NCBI RefSeq assembly: GCF_013378075.1
Contig: NZ_CP051131.1
Span: 558,001-622,000, forward strand
DNA length: 64,000 bases
Direction: 5' to 3'
Origin: Parasphingopyxis algicola
GTDB lineage: Bacteria > Pseudomonadota > Alphaproteobacteria > Sphingomonadales > Sphingomonadaceae
The notes beneath the pieces were generated by a model. The model saw only the letters and a list, made by a program, of their open reading frames with translations. It was not told where the DNA came from and searched no databases. The position numbers and the translations under genes were made by a program. Positions 45,409-54,252 of the stretch are shown here, piece after piece. Position 1 is the stretch's first letter. Each line of letters opens with the position of its first letter.

Positions 45409-46946
45409 TGACGGCGAGCGATACCCTGGACCGTCCTTCGGCAGCCGGCGCGGTCGGCGCATGGCGGCCGAGTCTCGTCTTGCTGGCGGCCGCGGCGGCG
45501 GGTCTCCTTCTGCTGTTCCGCGGCGACGCCGCCGACATGGTTTCGGTCTGGTGGAACAGTTCCACGTTCAATCACTGCCTGCTCATTATCCCGATCATCG
45601 GGTGGCTGGTCTGGAACCGGAAGGCCGAGCTCGCCGAACTGACGCCGTCGGCCTCGCCCTATGGCCTGGCGATAGTGGCGCTGGGCAGCCAGAGCTGGTT
45701 GCTCGGCGAAGCCGCGGGCGTCGCGCTCGCACGGCATCTGGGCGTCGTCGTGATGCTGCAGGGCGCCGTCGTCTCGATACTCGGCCTGACGGTCACCCGG
45801 GGGCTGTTGTTTCCGCTCGCCTATGCGCTGTTTCTCGTCCCGTTCGGCGAAGAGTTCGTGCCCTTTCTCCAGGAAATTACTGCCGAGCTCAGCATGATAC
45901 TGCTCGGCCTGTTCGGTCTGCCCGCGCATATGGAAGGCGTCTTCATCACCACGCCCTCGGGCTATTTCGAGGTTGCCGAAGCCTGTTCGGGGGTGAAGTT
46001 CCTGATCGCGATGGTCGCGCTCGGGGCGCTCGCCGCCAATCTGTGCTTCCGGAGCTGGCGGCGGCGCGGGGCCTTCCTCGCGCTCTGCATCGTCATGCCG
46101 ATCGTCGCCAACGGAATCCGCGCCTTCGCGACCATCTACATCGCCGATGCGACGGGCATCGAATTCGCAGAGAATTTCGATCATGTCGTCTATGGCTGGT
46201 TCTTCTTCGCCTTCGTCATCGCCGCGGTGCTGGCCCTGGGCTGGACGTTCTTCGATCGCGATATCGACGATCCCGCCTTCGATCCCGCTGAAATCGAGCC
46301 GCGCAAACCGTTAACCCACGGCCCGAACCGCCGTTATGCAATGACGCTCGCCGTCTTTGCGATTGCCGTCATTTCGCCCGTCTGGATGGCCGGCAATGCC
46401 GCTGCCGCCCGCGACACGGTTCCCGCCCCGTTCTCCGCGCCGCAGATCGCGGGTTGGGCGCGCAGCTCGGCGCCGATGGCCTATCCGTGGCGGGCGACCT
46501 ATGCCGGCGCGGACCGGCTGCTCGAAACCCGCTACAGCGACGCGGCGGGGAGGGTGGTCGATCTCGCCATCGGCTATTATGCCAATCCGGTCGAGGGGCG
46601 GGAGCCGGTCGGTTTCGGACAGGGCGGACTTCCGGCCGAAACCGAATGGTCCTGGTCGGAAAACAGCGCACCGCCGCCGTCGGGCCGCGCCTATCGCATC
46701 ATGGCGCCCGGCCCTGTGGCGCGCGAGGTGTTCCAATATGTAATGGTCGGCGACCGGCTGACCGCTGGCGGCGGCCGGGCCAAGCTGGCGACGTTACGCG
46801 CGCGGCTGCTCGGCGGCGACCGGCGCGCCGTCGGGATCGTGATTTCCGCCGAAGGCCGCGAGGTGCGGGCGGCTATCGAAGAGTTCATCGCCGACAGCGG
46901 CGGTGTTGAACAGCTGGTTGACCGCGTGACCGGCTTGGCCGACTGA
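45408..46946 (+). CDS. xrtA: Exosortase A fused to EpsI domain
   Basis: A 512-residue membrane protein. The N-terminal ~300 residues form the exosortase: about eight hydrophobic helices with catalytic Cys193 (EACSGVKF), Arg238 (ANGIRAF) and His259 (FDHVVYGW). Exosortases are transpeptidases that process PEP-CTERM proteins for surface sorting. From about residue 310 an extra helix leads into a periplasmic EpsI domain. The frame is open upstream across the glycosyltransferase gene, but the translation there is antisense-like; the TGATG junction sets the start at 45408. No PEP-CTERM substrate is encoded in this window. Confidence 0.92.
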   Translation: MTASDTLDRPSAAGAVGAWRPSLVLLAAAAAGLLLLFRGDAADMVSVWWNSSTFNHCLLIIPIIGWLVWNRKAELAELTPSASPYGLAIVALGSQSWLLGEAAGVALARHLGVVVMLQGAVVSILGLTVTRGLLFPLAYALFLVPFGEEFVPFLQEITAELSMILLGLFGLPAHMEGVFITTPSGYFEVAEACSGVKFLIAMVALGALAANLCFRSWRRRGAFLALCIVMPIVANGIRAFATIYIADATGIEFAENFDHVVYGWFFFAFVIAAVLALGWTFFDRDIDDPAFDPAEIEPRKPLTHGPNRRYAMTLAVFAIAVISPVWMAGNAAAARDTVPAPFSAPQIAGWARSSAPMAYPWRATYAGADRLLETRYSDAAGRVVDLAIGYYANPVEGREPVGFGQGGLPAETEWSWSENSAPPPSGRAYRIMAPGPVAREVFQYVMVGDRLTAGGGRAKLATLRARLLGGDRRAVGIVISAEGREVRAAIEEFIADSGGVEQLVDRVTGLAD

Positions 46947-46952
46947 ACCGCC

Positions 46953-48860
46953 ATGTGCGGGATTGCGGGCATCTTTCATCTCGAAACGGCGAAACCCGTC
47001 GATCCGGACCGGGTGCGCGCGATGGCGGACGTACTCGCGCATCGCGGCCCGGACGGATCGGGCGTCTGGACGGCGCAGGGTGTCGGGCTCGGCCATAGGC
47101 GGCTGTCGGTTATCGACTTGGAGGGCGGAGATCAGCCGATGGCGACCCCCGACGACACGCTCGTCACCATCTTCAACGGGGAAATCTACAATTATCGGGA
47201 AATCCGCGCCGATTTGTGCGCGCTGGGCCATGAGTTCCGGACGGATAGCGATACCGAGGTCATTCTCCACGGATGGCGGCAATGGGGCCCGCTCTGTGTC
47301 GAGCGTTTCCACGGCATGTTCGCCTTCGCGCTCTACGACGAAGAGGCAAAGACGCTGTTTCTCGGTCGCGACCGGCTCGGCGTCAAACCGCTCTATTATG
47401 CCGAAGTGTCGGACGGCAGCCTGATCTTCGCGTCCGAACTCAAGGGGCTTCTCGCCCATCCGCTGTTGCGCCGCCGGCCCAGCGAACAGGCGATCGAGGA
47501 CTATCTGGCGTTCGGCTATGTGCCCGACGACGCCTGTTTCGTCGCCGGCGTGCACAAGCTTCCGGCCGGCCATTATCTGATGACCCGCCGCGGCCTGCCG
47601 CTCGCCGATCCGCGCCGCTACTGGGACGTCGCCTTCGCGCCGAAACGGCGCAAGGCAGGTGCCGCCGAGGACGAGCTGATCGCCCATATGGGCGAGGCGG
47701 TGCGCAGCCGGATGATCGCCGACGTGCCGCTGGGCGCGTTCCTGTCCGGCGGCGTCGACAGTTCTTCGGTCGTCGCGCTGATGGCCGAAGCGAGCAAGGA
47801 AGCGGTCGAAACCTGTTCGATCGGCTTCGACGAGGCCGATCATGACGAGACCGAATATGCCGAGCAGGTCGCCGAACGCTTCGCGACCAATCACCGCAAG
47901 CGGATCGTCGCGGCAGACGATTTCGCGCTGATCGATACGTTGGTCGAGGCGTTCGACGAACCGTTCGCGGATGCCAGCGCCTTGCCCACCTACCGCGTCT
48001 GCGAACTGGCGCGGGAGAAGGTTACCGTATCGCTGTCCGGCGACGGTGCGGACGAGATTTTCGCCGGCTATCGCCGCCATGTCTTCCATGCCGGAGAGGA
48101 GAGGGCGCGGCGCCTGCTGCCGGGCGCCGTCCGCCGGCCACTGTTCGGCGGGCTCGGCAAAGTCTATCCGAAACTGGATTGGGCGCCGCAATTCCTGCGC
48201 GCGAAATCGACGCTGCAGGGTCTCGGACAATCCGGGGCCGAGGCCTATGCCGAATCCGTCGGCGTGACCGGGCCGGGATTGCGCAACGCCCTGTACAGCG
48301 ACGCCATGCGATCCGCGCTGGCAGGCCATCGCGCCGAGGATCGCTATGTGAGTGCGATTGCCAATGCGCCCGCCGAAGACGGCCTTGCCGCCGCGCAATA
48401 TGCGGATCTCAAGATCTGGCTGCCCGGCGATATCCTGACCAAGGTCGACCGGACGAGCATGGCGGTCAGTCTCGAGGCGCGCGAACCGTTGCTCGACCAC
48501 CGGCTCGTCGAATTCGCCGCGACCCTGCCGCTCAAACAGCGCGTGCGCGGCGGAACCGGCAAATGGCTAATGAAACAGGCGATGCGGCGCTACCTGCCCG
48601 AGGATATCCTCCATCGCCGCAAGATGGGCTTCGTCACGCCGATCAGCGCCTGGTTCCGAGGCGCTCTGGCGGGCGAGGCGGACAAGCTCGTCAGCAGTAC
48701 GGCGCTGGCGGAAACCGAATGGTTCGACCGACAGGCGGTCAAGCGGATCGTCGAGGCGCACAAAAGCGGGCGCGAAGAGCATGGGCGGTTGATCTGGCAG
48801 CTGATGATGCTGGACCGCTCGCTGCGCCGGGTGTTCGGCCTGGGCGATCAGCCCGCATAA
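46953..48860 (+). CDS. XrtA-associated asparagine synthase-like amidotransferase
   Basis: A 635-residue class II glutamine amidotransferase with an asparagine synthetase domain (recalled as TIGR03108). Cys2 in MCGIAGIF is the N-terminal nucleophile. The ATP-pyrophosphatase motif [10 protein letters not shown] is near residue 265, and a second SLSGDGADE motif near residue 360 is typical. In exopolysaccharide loci these enzymes amidate sugars or amino acids rather than make free asparagine. It ends the plus-strand arm and overlaps convergent truA by 13 bases. Confidence 0.9.
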   Translation: MCGIAGIFHLETAKPVDPDRVRAMADVLAHRGPDGSGVWTAQGVGLGHRRLSVIDLEGGDQPMATPDDTLVTIFNGEIYNYREIRADLCALGHEFRTDSDTEVILHGWRQWGPLCVERFHGMFAFALYDEEAKTLFLGRDRLGVKPLYYAEVSDGSLIFASELKGLLAHPLLRRRPSEQAIEDYLAFGYVPDDACFVAGVHKLPAGHYLMTRRGLPLADPRRYWDVAFAPKRRKAGAAEDELIAHMGEAVRSRMIADVPLGAFLSGGVDSSSVVALMAEASKEAVETCSIGFDEADHDETEYAEQVAERFATNHRKRIVAADDFALIDTLVEAFDEPFADASALPTYRVCELAREKVTVSLSGDGADEIFAGYRRHVFHAGEERARRLLPGAVRRPLFGGLGKVYPKLDWAPQFLRAKSTLQGLGQSGAEAYAESVGVTGPGLRNALYSDAMRSALAGHRAEDRYVSAIANAPAEDGLAAAQYADLKIWLPGDILTKVDRTSMAVSLEAREPLLDHRLVEFAATLPLKQRVRGGTGKWLMKQAMRRYLPEDILHRRKMGFVTPISAWFRGALAGEADKLVSSTALAETEWFDRQAVKRIVEAHKSGREEHGRLIWQLMMLDRSLRRVFGLGDQPA

Positions 48861-49591
48861 TCGGCGCCGAGGAAGTAGAGACCGTCCGGCGGCGCGTTGA
48901 GACCGAGCCGGTTCCGGTCGGCCGCGTCCAGCGCCGCCTGCAGATCGTCCGCCGACCAGCGCCCCATGCCGACCAGCGCCAGGCATCCGACCATCGAGCG
49001 GACCTGGTGATGGAGGAAGGAGCGGGCGGCGGCATGAACCCTCACGGCATCGCCGTCGCGCTGCACGGCCAGCGAGCCGAGCGTCTTGACCGGGCTGTCG
49101 GACTGGCAATGGGCCGAGCGGAAGGTCGTGAAATCATGCTTGCCGACGAGCAGTTGCGCGGCTTCGTGCATCGCGGCTTCGTCGAGCCGTTGCGGGATAC
49201 GCCAGGCCCGGCCGTTCTCCAGCGCCAGCGGCGCCCGGCGGTTGACGATCCGGTAGAGATAGCGGCGGCCGATACAATCGAAGCGCGCATGCCAGTCGTC
49301 GGTCACTTCCTCGCAATCGAGAATCGCGATCGGCTCGTCGCGCAGCTTGGCGTTCAGCCCCTCGCCGAGCCGGAAGGCGTCGATTTCCTTCGCGATATCG
49401 ACATGCGCGGCCATCGCCACGGCGTGGACACCCGAATCCGTCCGGCCCGCGCCGTAGACGAGCACCTCTTCGCCGGTGATCCCCGTGCAGGCCTCTTCGA
49501 TCGCCTGCTGAATGCTGGGTCCGTGCGGCTGCCGCTGCCAGCCCATATAGGGCCGGCCGTCATATTCGATGGTGAGGCGAAAGCGCGTCAT
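48848..49591 (-). CDS. truA: tRNA pseudouridine(38-40) synthase
   Basis: A 247-residue pseudouridine synthase acting on the anticodon arm of tRNAs. The catalytic Asp is in [11 protein letters not shown] near residue 52. The N-terminal [19 protein letters not shown] is typical of TruA. It overlaps fmt by 4 bases, a common pairing with def nearby. Length is normal. Confidence 0.95.
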   Translation of the reverse strand: MTRFRLTIEYDGRPYMGWQRQPHGPSIQQAIEEACTGITGEEVLVYGAGRTDSGVHAVAMAAHVDIAKEIDAFRLGEGLNAKLRDEPIAILDCEEVTDDWHARFDCIGRRYLYRIVNRRAPLALENGRAWRIPQRLDEAAMHEAAQLLVGKHDFTTFRSAHCQSDSPVKTLGSLAVQRDGDAVRVHAAARSFLHHQVRSMVGCLALVGMGRWSADDLQAALDAADRNRLGLNAPPDGLYFLGADYAG

Positions 49592-50493
49592 GCGAGCGAC
49601 GTGCCGGCCGGGATCGGAAGGCCCCGTAGAAGGTCGGCCGTGTCCATCGCGGCCTTGCCGGCGCGTTGTACCCGTGTCGGGCGGAGCGCGCCCGTACCGC
49701 AGGCGATGGTCAGCGCGTCGTCGAGCACGGTTCCGGGATCGCCGGATTGTCCGGAAATATCGGCAGCGAGCACTTTGAAGCGTTCGCCTTCGTGCTCGAA
49801 AAAGGCCCCGGGCATCGGGTTGAAGGCGCGGACGGCGCGCTCCACCTGTTCGGCCGGTTGCGTAAAATCGAGCCGCGCTTCGGCCTTGTCGATCTTGTCC
49901 GCATAAATGGCCTCTGCATCGTCCTGTGCCTGCGGCTCCAGCGTGTCGAGTTCATCGAGCGTATCGCAGATCAGCGAGGCGCCGATGGCCGCGAGTTCCG
50001 CCGTCAATTCTCCAGCGGTCTTGTCCTCGACCAACGTCGCGGCGACGGTCAACATCGGCCCGGTATCGAGTCCGCGCTCCATCTGCATGATCGTGACGCC
50101 GGTCGCCGGGTCGCCTGCAAGGATTGCGCGCTGGACCGGTGCCGCCCCACGCCAGCGGGGGAGCAGGGATGCATGGATATTGAGGCAGCCATATTTGGAC
50201 GCATCGAGAATCGTCTGGTTGAGAATCAGGCCATAGGCCGCGACGACCGCGACATCGACGTCGAGCGCGGCAAAGGCGGCTTTCTCTTCGTCCGGTTTCA
50301 GGCTGGCCGGAGTGCGGACCTCGACACCCAGTTCCTCCGCGGCCTGCTGCACGGCCGACGCGCGCGGCTGCTTGCCTCGGCCCGCCGGGCGGGGAGGCTG
50401 GCTGTACACCGCGACGATATCGTGCCCGGCATCGGCCAAGGCGCGCAGCGCCGGCACCGCGAAATCGGGCGTTCCCATGAAAATGATCCGCAT
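49588..50493 (-). CDS. fmt: Methionyl-tRNA formyltransferase
   Basis: A 301-residue enzyme that formylates initiator methionyl-tRNA. It begins [16 protein letters not shown], and the formyl-donor and catalytic region [20 protein letters not shown] is near residue 110. A C-terminal OB-like tRNA-binding domain is present. It is followed by truA; def, for the reverse deformylation step, lies divergently about 800 bases away with recR between. Confidence 0.95.
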   Translation of the reverse strand: MRIIFMGTPDFAVPALRALADAGHDIVAVYSQPPRPAGRGKQPRASAVQQAAEELGVEVRTPASLKPDEEKAAFAALDVDVAVVAAYGLILNQTILDASKYGCLNIHASLLPRWRGAAPVQRAILAGDPATGVTIMQMERGLDTGPMLTVAATLVEDKTAGELTAELAAIGASLICDTLDELDTLEPQAQDDAEAIYADKIDKAEARLDFTQPAEQVERAVRAFNPMPGAFFEHEGERFKVLAADISGQSGDPGTVLDDALTIACGTGALRPTRVQRAGKAAMDTADLLRGLPIPAGTSLA

Positions 50494-50547
50494 GTCGCTG
50501 CTTCAACCGCTTGGCAAAGGGGAGCGCAACCCCCTACCTAGGAAATC

Positions 50548-51144
50548 ATGGCATCCGCGGAGATCGAACAGCTGACCAATGCGCTGGCGCGCCTACCGGG
50601 TCTTGGCCCGCGTTCGGCGCGCCGGGCGGTGCTGCACCTGCTGAAAAAACGCGAAGCCTCGCTCTCGCCGCTGCTGCGGGCGCTGGAAACGGTCGAGGCG
50701 AAACTCGCCACGTGCAGCATCTGCGGCAATGTCGATACCAGCGATCCGTGCGGCATCTGCACGGACGCCAAGCGCGACACCCGCTCGCTCTGCGTCGTCG
50801 AGGAAGTCGCCGATCTTTGGGCGCTCGACCGGTCGCGGCTGTTTCCGGGACGGTTCCATGTGCTCGGCGGGCGCCTCTCCGCGCTGGACGGCATCCGGCC
50901 CGAGGATCTGCATATCGACACGCTGATCAAGCGCGTCTCGGGCGGCGATATCGACGAGGTCGTCCTCGCCATGAACGCGACCCTCGAGGGCCAGACGACC
51001 GCCCATTATCTGGCCGAACGGCTCGAATCCCACCCGGTGCGGATCACCCAGCTCGCCCATGGCCTGCCGGTCGGCGGCGAACTCGACTATCTGGACGAGG
51101 GCACGTTGGCGCAGGCTTTGAGGGCGCGGCGACCGGTTTCCTGA
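50548..51144 (+). CDS. recR: Recombination protein RecR
   Basis: A 198-residue member of the RecFOR pathway, which loads RecA at gaps. It has a helix-hairpin-helix ([19 protein letters not shown]), a Cys4 zinc motif ([16 protein letters not shown], residues 55-70), and a Toprim domain with [11 protein letters not shown]. Divergent from fmt. dnaX and the YbaB gene, frequent partners, are not here. A structured repeat element follows immediately. Confidence 0.95.
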   Translation: MASAEIEQLTNALARLPGLGPRSARRAVLHLLKKREASLSPLLRALETVEAKLATCSICGNVDTSDPCGICTDAKRDTRSLCVVEEVADLWALDRSRLFPGRFHVLGGRLSALDGIRPEDLHIDTLIKRVSGGDIDEVVLAMNATLEGQTTAHYLAERLESHPVRITQLAHGLPVGGELDYLDEGTLAQALRARRPVS

Positions 51145-51148
51145 CTTA

Positions 51149-51286
51149 CTCCCTCCCCTTCAGGGGAGGGATGACAGGGTGGGGTAGCCGGGAAGCGGCT
51201 CAATGCCGCTTTTCGGCTTTCCAAGCGCAGCGAGGCTAAAGCCTCGCACCCACCCCTACACCCCTCCCTTGAAAGGGAGGGGGAAG
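51149..51286. repeat. Four-hairpin palindromic intergenic element
   Basis: The outer arms are complementary overall. The left arm is a hairpin CCCTCCCC-TTCA-GGGGAGGG (51151-51170) followed by AGGGTGGGGT. The right arm is ACCCACCCC followed by a hairpin CCCCTCCCTT/AAGGGAGGGG (51261-51282). Inside are AGCGGC/GCCGCT (51194-51210, followed by TTT) and CGAGGC/GCCTCG (51231-51246). It fills the recR-def gap. It resembles MITE/REP-like elements dispersed in alphaproteobacterial genomes. Confidence 0.7.
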
Positions 51287-51303
51287 AGATTTACTTATTC
51301 TGC

Positions 51304-51840
51304 ATGGCCATTTTACCGATCGTCGAGGTCCCGGACCCCCGTCTGAAAACCCTTTCCACGCCCGTGGAGGAGGTGACGGACGAGACGCGCAAGCTGATCG
51401 CCGACATGTTCGAAACGATGTACGACGCGCCCGGTATCGGGCTCGCGGCGATCCAGGTCGGCGTGCCCAAGCGCATCCTCGTGATCGACCTGCAGGAGCC
51501 GGAAAGCGATGCCGAGGACGCCGAGCCGGTCAGGGATCCGCGCGTCTTCATCAATCCCGAGCTGATCGATCCGTCCGAAGAGCTGCGAACCTATGAGGAA
51601 GGCTGCCTGTCGATCCCCGACCAGTTCGCCGAGATCGAACGGCCGGACAGCGTCACCGCGCGCTGGCTCGACGAGAATGGCGAACAGCATGAAGAGCGGC
51701 TCGACGGCCTGCTCGCGACCTGTCTCCAGCATGAGATGGACCATCTCGAAGGCATCGTCTTCATCGACCATCTTTCGCGCATGAAGCGCAATATGGTGCT
51801 CAAGAAGCTCGAAAAATCGCGCAAACTCCAGGCGGCCTAG
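51304..51840 (+). CDS. def: Peptide deformylase
   Basis: A 178-residue metalloprotease that removes the N-formyl group from nascent proteins. The three family motifs are present: GIGLAAIQVG, EEGCLSIP (metal-binding Cys) and QHEMDHLEG (two metal His and catalytic Glu). Length is normal. It functionally complements fmt, encoded on the other strand upstream. Confidence 0.96.
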   Translation: MAILPIVEVPDPRLKTLSTPVEEVTDETRKLIADMFETMYDAPGIGLAAIQVGVPKRILVIDLQEPESDAEDAEPVRDPRVFINPELIDPSEELRTYEEGCLSIPDQFAEIERPDSVTARWLDENGEQHEERLDGLLATCLQHEMDHLEGIVFIDHLSRMKRNMVLKKLEKSRKLQAA

Positions 51841-52181
51841 GCGTCAGCGCGGTCGACCCTCGAGATCGCCGCGCAACGATCTCGCCCTAAGTTCACATAA
51901 TTCACACGCAGACTGCCTCAAGAAGGACAGTTAGTGTGCCCTATATCGCACCGGCGCGATCGAACCGCGAATCAGCCAGACATTGTCCAACATTGCAAGC
52001 GCCTTGGCGCTAGAGGTTTTCGAGCGCCGTCCGGCAGTCGGCCGGGCTTTCGCGGCACATTTCCGCGAAACTGCGGCAATGGTCGGTGTCATGCCTGCCG
52101 CATTCCCCTGCGGTGGATTATTCGGTTGCCGCAGCGATGGATGCGGCCTAGGTTCTCCCTTCGTTCTCATCGAGGAATTGG
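51841..52181. other. Intergenic region between def and rmuC
   Basis: 341 bases without a supported gene. A TAAGTTCACATAATTCACACG stretch near 51890 is locally AT-rich and could include a promoter. Minus-strand frame 52010-52117 reads a Cys-rich 35-codon stretch (HCRSFAEMCRESPADC) but has no start codon, so it may be a gene remnant. GAGGA at 52171-52175 is the rmuC ribosome-binding site. Confidence 0.4.
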
Positions 52182-53561
52182 ATGGATCCGCTGATCGTCT
52201 CGCTGATTGTCATTGCTGCGCTCGTCATCGGCGCGGTGCTTGGCTGGCTCGCCAGCGCGCGCGGGATTGCGCCCTTGCGGGAAGAGAATGCGCGGCTGCG
52301 GTCGGACGGCGAACGCACGGCCGGAGACCTGCGCACGGCGCTCGACGGGGTGCGCGACGAGCGCGACGCGGCCCAACGTGAGCTGGCCGGGCTCAAGGCG
52401 TCGGCCGAGGAACGGGACCGCGCGTTCGAAGCGCGGCTTACCGAATTGCGCGAGGCCAAGGAGGCGCTGACCGCGCAGTTCAGCGAAGTCGGCGCCAAGA
52501 TGCTGAGCGACGCGCAGAAACAGTTTCTCGAACGCGCCGATGCGCGCTTCCACCAGGCCGGCGAGAAGAATGAGGAGCGCCTCAAGCAATTGCTGAGCCC
52601 GGTCGGCGAACGGCTGAAAGCCTATGAGGAACAGGTTGGCAAGATCGAGAAGGACCGCACCGAGGCCTATGGCACGCTGACCGGCCTGATCGACCAGATG
52701 CGCGTGGGTCAGGAAGGCGTCCGCAGCGAAACCGAGAAGCTCGTCAATTCGCTGCGTAATGCGCCCAAGGCGCGCGGCCGCTGGGGCGAACAACAATTGC
52801 GGAACGTGCTGGAAACGGCTGGACTCGCCGAGCACACCGATTTCCGGACCGAAGTCAGCGTCGAAAGCGAGGACGGGCGCATGCGACCCGATGCAATCAT
52901 CCGCGTGCCCGGCGGTCGGGCGCTGGTGATCGATGCGAAGGTCTCGCTCAACGACTATCAGGACGCGTTCAACGCAGACGAGGAGGAGGCTCGGGAAATC
53001 GCGCTGGCCCGGCATTGCACGTCGATGAAGACCCATATCGAGGGGCTATCGCGCAAGGCGTATTGGAGCCAGTTCGACGAGGCGCCCGATTATGTGATCA
53101 TGTTCGTGCCGGGCGAGCATTTCCTGACCGCGGCGCTTGAGCATGAGCCGTCGCTCTGGGACCATGCGTTCGACAAGAAGGTGCTGCTCGCGACGCCCAC
53201 GAACCTGATCGCGATCGCGCGGACCGTGGCGGCCGTCTGGCGGCAGGAGGGGCTCGCGCAGGAAGCCAAGCAGATCGGCCAGCTCGGCAAGGAAATGTAC
53301 GACCGGCTCGCGGTCGCCGCGGGCCATATGCGCACGGTCGGCAGCGGCCTCACCACGGCGGTCAACAATTACAACAAGTTCGTCGGCAGTTTCGAACGCA
53401 ATGTGCTGTCCACCGGGCGCCGCTTCGCCGAACTCAATATCGAAACCGGCAAGAACGAGATCGGCGAATTGCAGCCTGTGGAAGCGATCGCGCGCGAGCC
53501 CAATGCGGGCAGCCTGCCGTCATCCGACAATGACGAGGATACGCCGGACGCCGCCGAATAG
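52182..53561 (+). CDS. rmuC: DNA recombination protein RmuC homologue
   Basis: A 459-residue protein with an N-terminal membrane anchor (residues 5-27), a long coiled coil (about residues 30-180), and the RmuC nuclease-like domain. That domain contains RGRWGEQQLRNVLETAGL near residue 198 and the VIDAKVSLNDY motif near residue 250. RmuC limits DNA inversions and rearrangements. The ATG has a GAGGA Shine-Dalgarno. The stop codon falls inside the flanking sequence of a palindromic repeat. Confidence 0.92.
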   Translation: MDPLIVSLIVIAALVIGAVLGWLASARGIAPLREENARLRSDGERTAGDLRTALDGVRDERDAAQRELAGLKASAEERDRAFEARLTELREAKEALTAQFSEVGAKMLSDAQKQFLERADARFHQAGEKNEERLKQLLSPVGERLKAYEEQVGKIEKDRTEAYGTLTGLIDQMRVGQEGVRSETEKLVNSLRNAPKARGRWGEQQLRNVLETAGLAEHTDFRTEVSVESEDGRMRPDAIIRVPGGRALVIDAKVSLNDYQDAFNADEEEAREIALARHCTSMKTHIEGLSRKAYWSQFDEAPDYVIMFVPGEHFLTAALEHEPSLWDHAFDKKVLLATPTNLIAIARTVAAVWRQEGLAQEAKQIGQLGKEMYDRLAVAAGHMRTVGSGLTTAVNNYNKFVGSFERNVLSTGRRFAELNIETGKNEIGELQPVEAIAREPNAGSLPSSDNDEDTPDAAE

Positions 53562-53706
53562 AGTATGTACTCTATAGCGGCGGATCGAGGGCCGTCATTG
53601 CGAGGAGGCTCGAAACTGTTTCGGGCCGACGCGGCAATCCAGAGCTGCAAGCGTATCGCCTGTTACTCTGGATTGCTTCGCTGCGCTCGCAATGACGGTA
53701 GAGTAT
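53559..53706. repeat. Palindromic element with flanking direct repeats
   Basis: CCGTCATTGCGAG (53592) and CTCGCAATGACGG (ending 53698) are perfect 13-base terminal inverted repeats; inside, GCAATCCAGAG and CTCTGGATTGC form a second inverted pair. TAGAGTAT occurs at 53559-53566 and again at 53699-53706, and TACTCTA at 53568-53574. The TCATTGCGAG/GCAATCCAG pattern is a dispersed repeat familiar from alphaproteobacterial genomes. The left TAGAGTAT supplies the rmuC stop codon. Confidence 0.7.
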
Positions 53707-53746
53707 CGGTGTAATGAAGTCGCCCGACCCCTGACGGCGATTGCCC

Positions 53747-54157
53747 TCAAACGTCGCCGCCGCAGCCTTCGACGGGCGGGCTGCCGCGTTCGGTGATCGT
53801 GACCACGGCCGGGTAGGGGGCGCCGCTCATCGTGTCGGTGCAGGGCCGGTCGAGTATCTCGACGGTAATCGAATCATTCTCGTAACGGCGGCCGCCGTCG
53901 AACGGCTCGACCTCGGGCGTCCGCGCCGTCACCCGGCGTTCGCCGTAATCGGCCTCGTAGACGATCACATCGTCATAGATGCGCAGGAACCAGCCAGGCT
54001 CCTGCCCGACGCCGCGGAACATGGGCTCCGGCTCCGCCGCGGCGGCTTCCCCTTCCGCGACGATGCTCGGCGATTCGCTGACATCGAGCTGTTCCTCGCA
54101 GGCGGTGAGCGTCAGCAGGGTGGCGGCGGAAAGCCCGGCAAGAAGGCGCTGTGCCAT
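53747..54157 (-). CDS. Lipoprotein, COG3650-like
   Basis: A 136-residue lipoprotein with signal peptide and lipobox LTAC (Cys near residue 20). The mature part contains FRGVGQEPGWFLRIYDD, which resembles the COG3650/predicted-lipoprotein pattern (G-x-E-P-x-W), followed by beta-strand-rich sequence with two late Cys (RPCTDTMSGAPYP and EGCGG). Function is unknown. Its ATG shares its A with the stop of the 31-residue lipoprotein gene. It is the last gene of the minus-strand chain from chvI. Confidence 0.72.
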   Translation of the reverse strand: MAQRLLAGLSAATLLTLTACEEQLDVSESPSIVAEGEAAAAEPEPMFRGVGQEPGWFLRIYDDVIVYEADYGERRVTARTPEVEPFDGGRRYENDSITVEILDRPCTDTMSGAPYPAVVTITERGSPPVEGCGGDV

Positions 54158-54252
54158 CAATATACCGTGTCTTCGTAAACGGGTTCGCCGCCCGCATAGG
54201 TGGTCGCGCAGGCTGCGAGCGTCAGCAGCAGCGCCAGTCCGAGAAAGCGCAT
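54157..54252 (-). CDS. 31-residue mini-lipoprotein
   Basis: A very short reading frame: MRFLGLALLLTLAACAT, then a Tyr/Gly/Glu/Pro-containing tail ending DTVY. It has a classical lipobox (LAAC, Cys15) and a mature peptide of only 17 residues. It joins the P450 stop through TGATG upstream and the next lipoprotein start through TGATG downstream. The lipobox and double coupling support it as a real gene. The peptide resembles entericidin-like lipoproteins only in size. Confidence 0.65.
   Translation of the reverse strand: MRFLGLALLLTLAACATTYAGGEPVYEDTVY

Noticed and set aside
52010-52117. Minus-strand Cys-rich 35-codon frame in the def-rmuC gap
   Set aside because: Four Cys in a protein-like pattern, but no start codon and an in-frame stop just upstream; at most a remnant.
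51983-52381. Plus-strand frame overlapping the start of rmuC
   Set aside because: Becomes Arg/Ala-rich once inside rmuC and has no ribosome-binding site.
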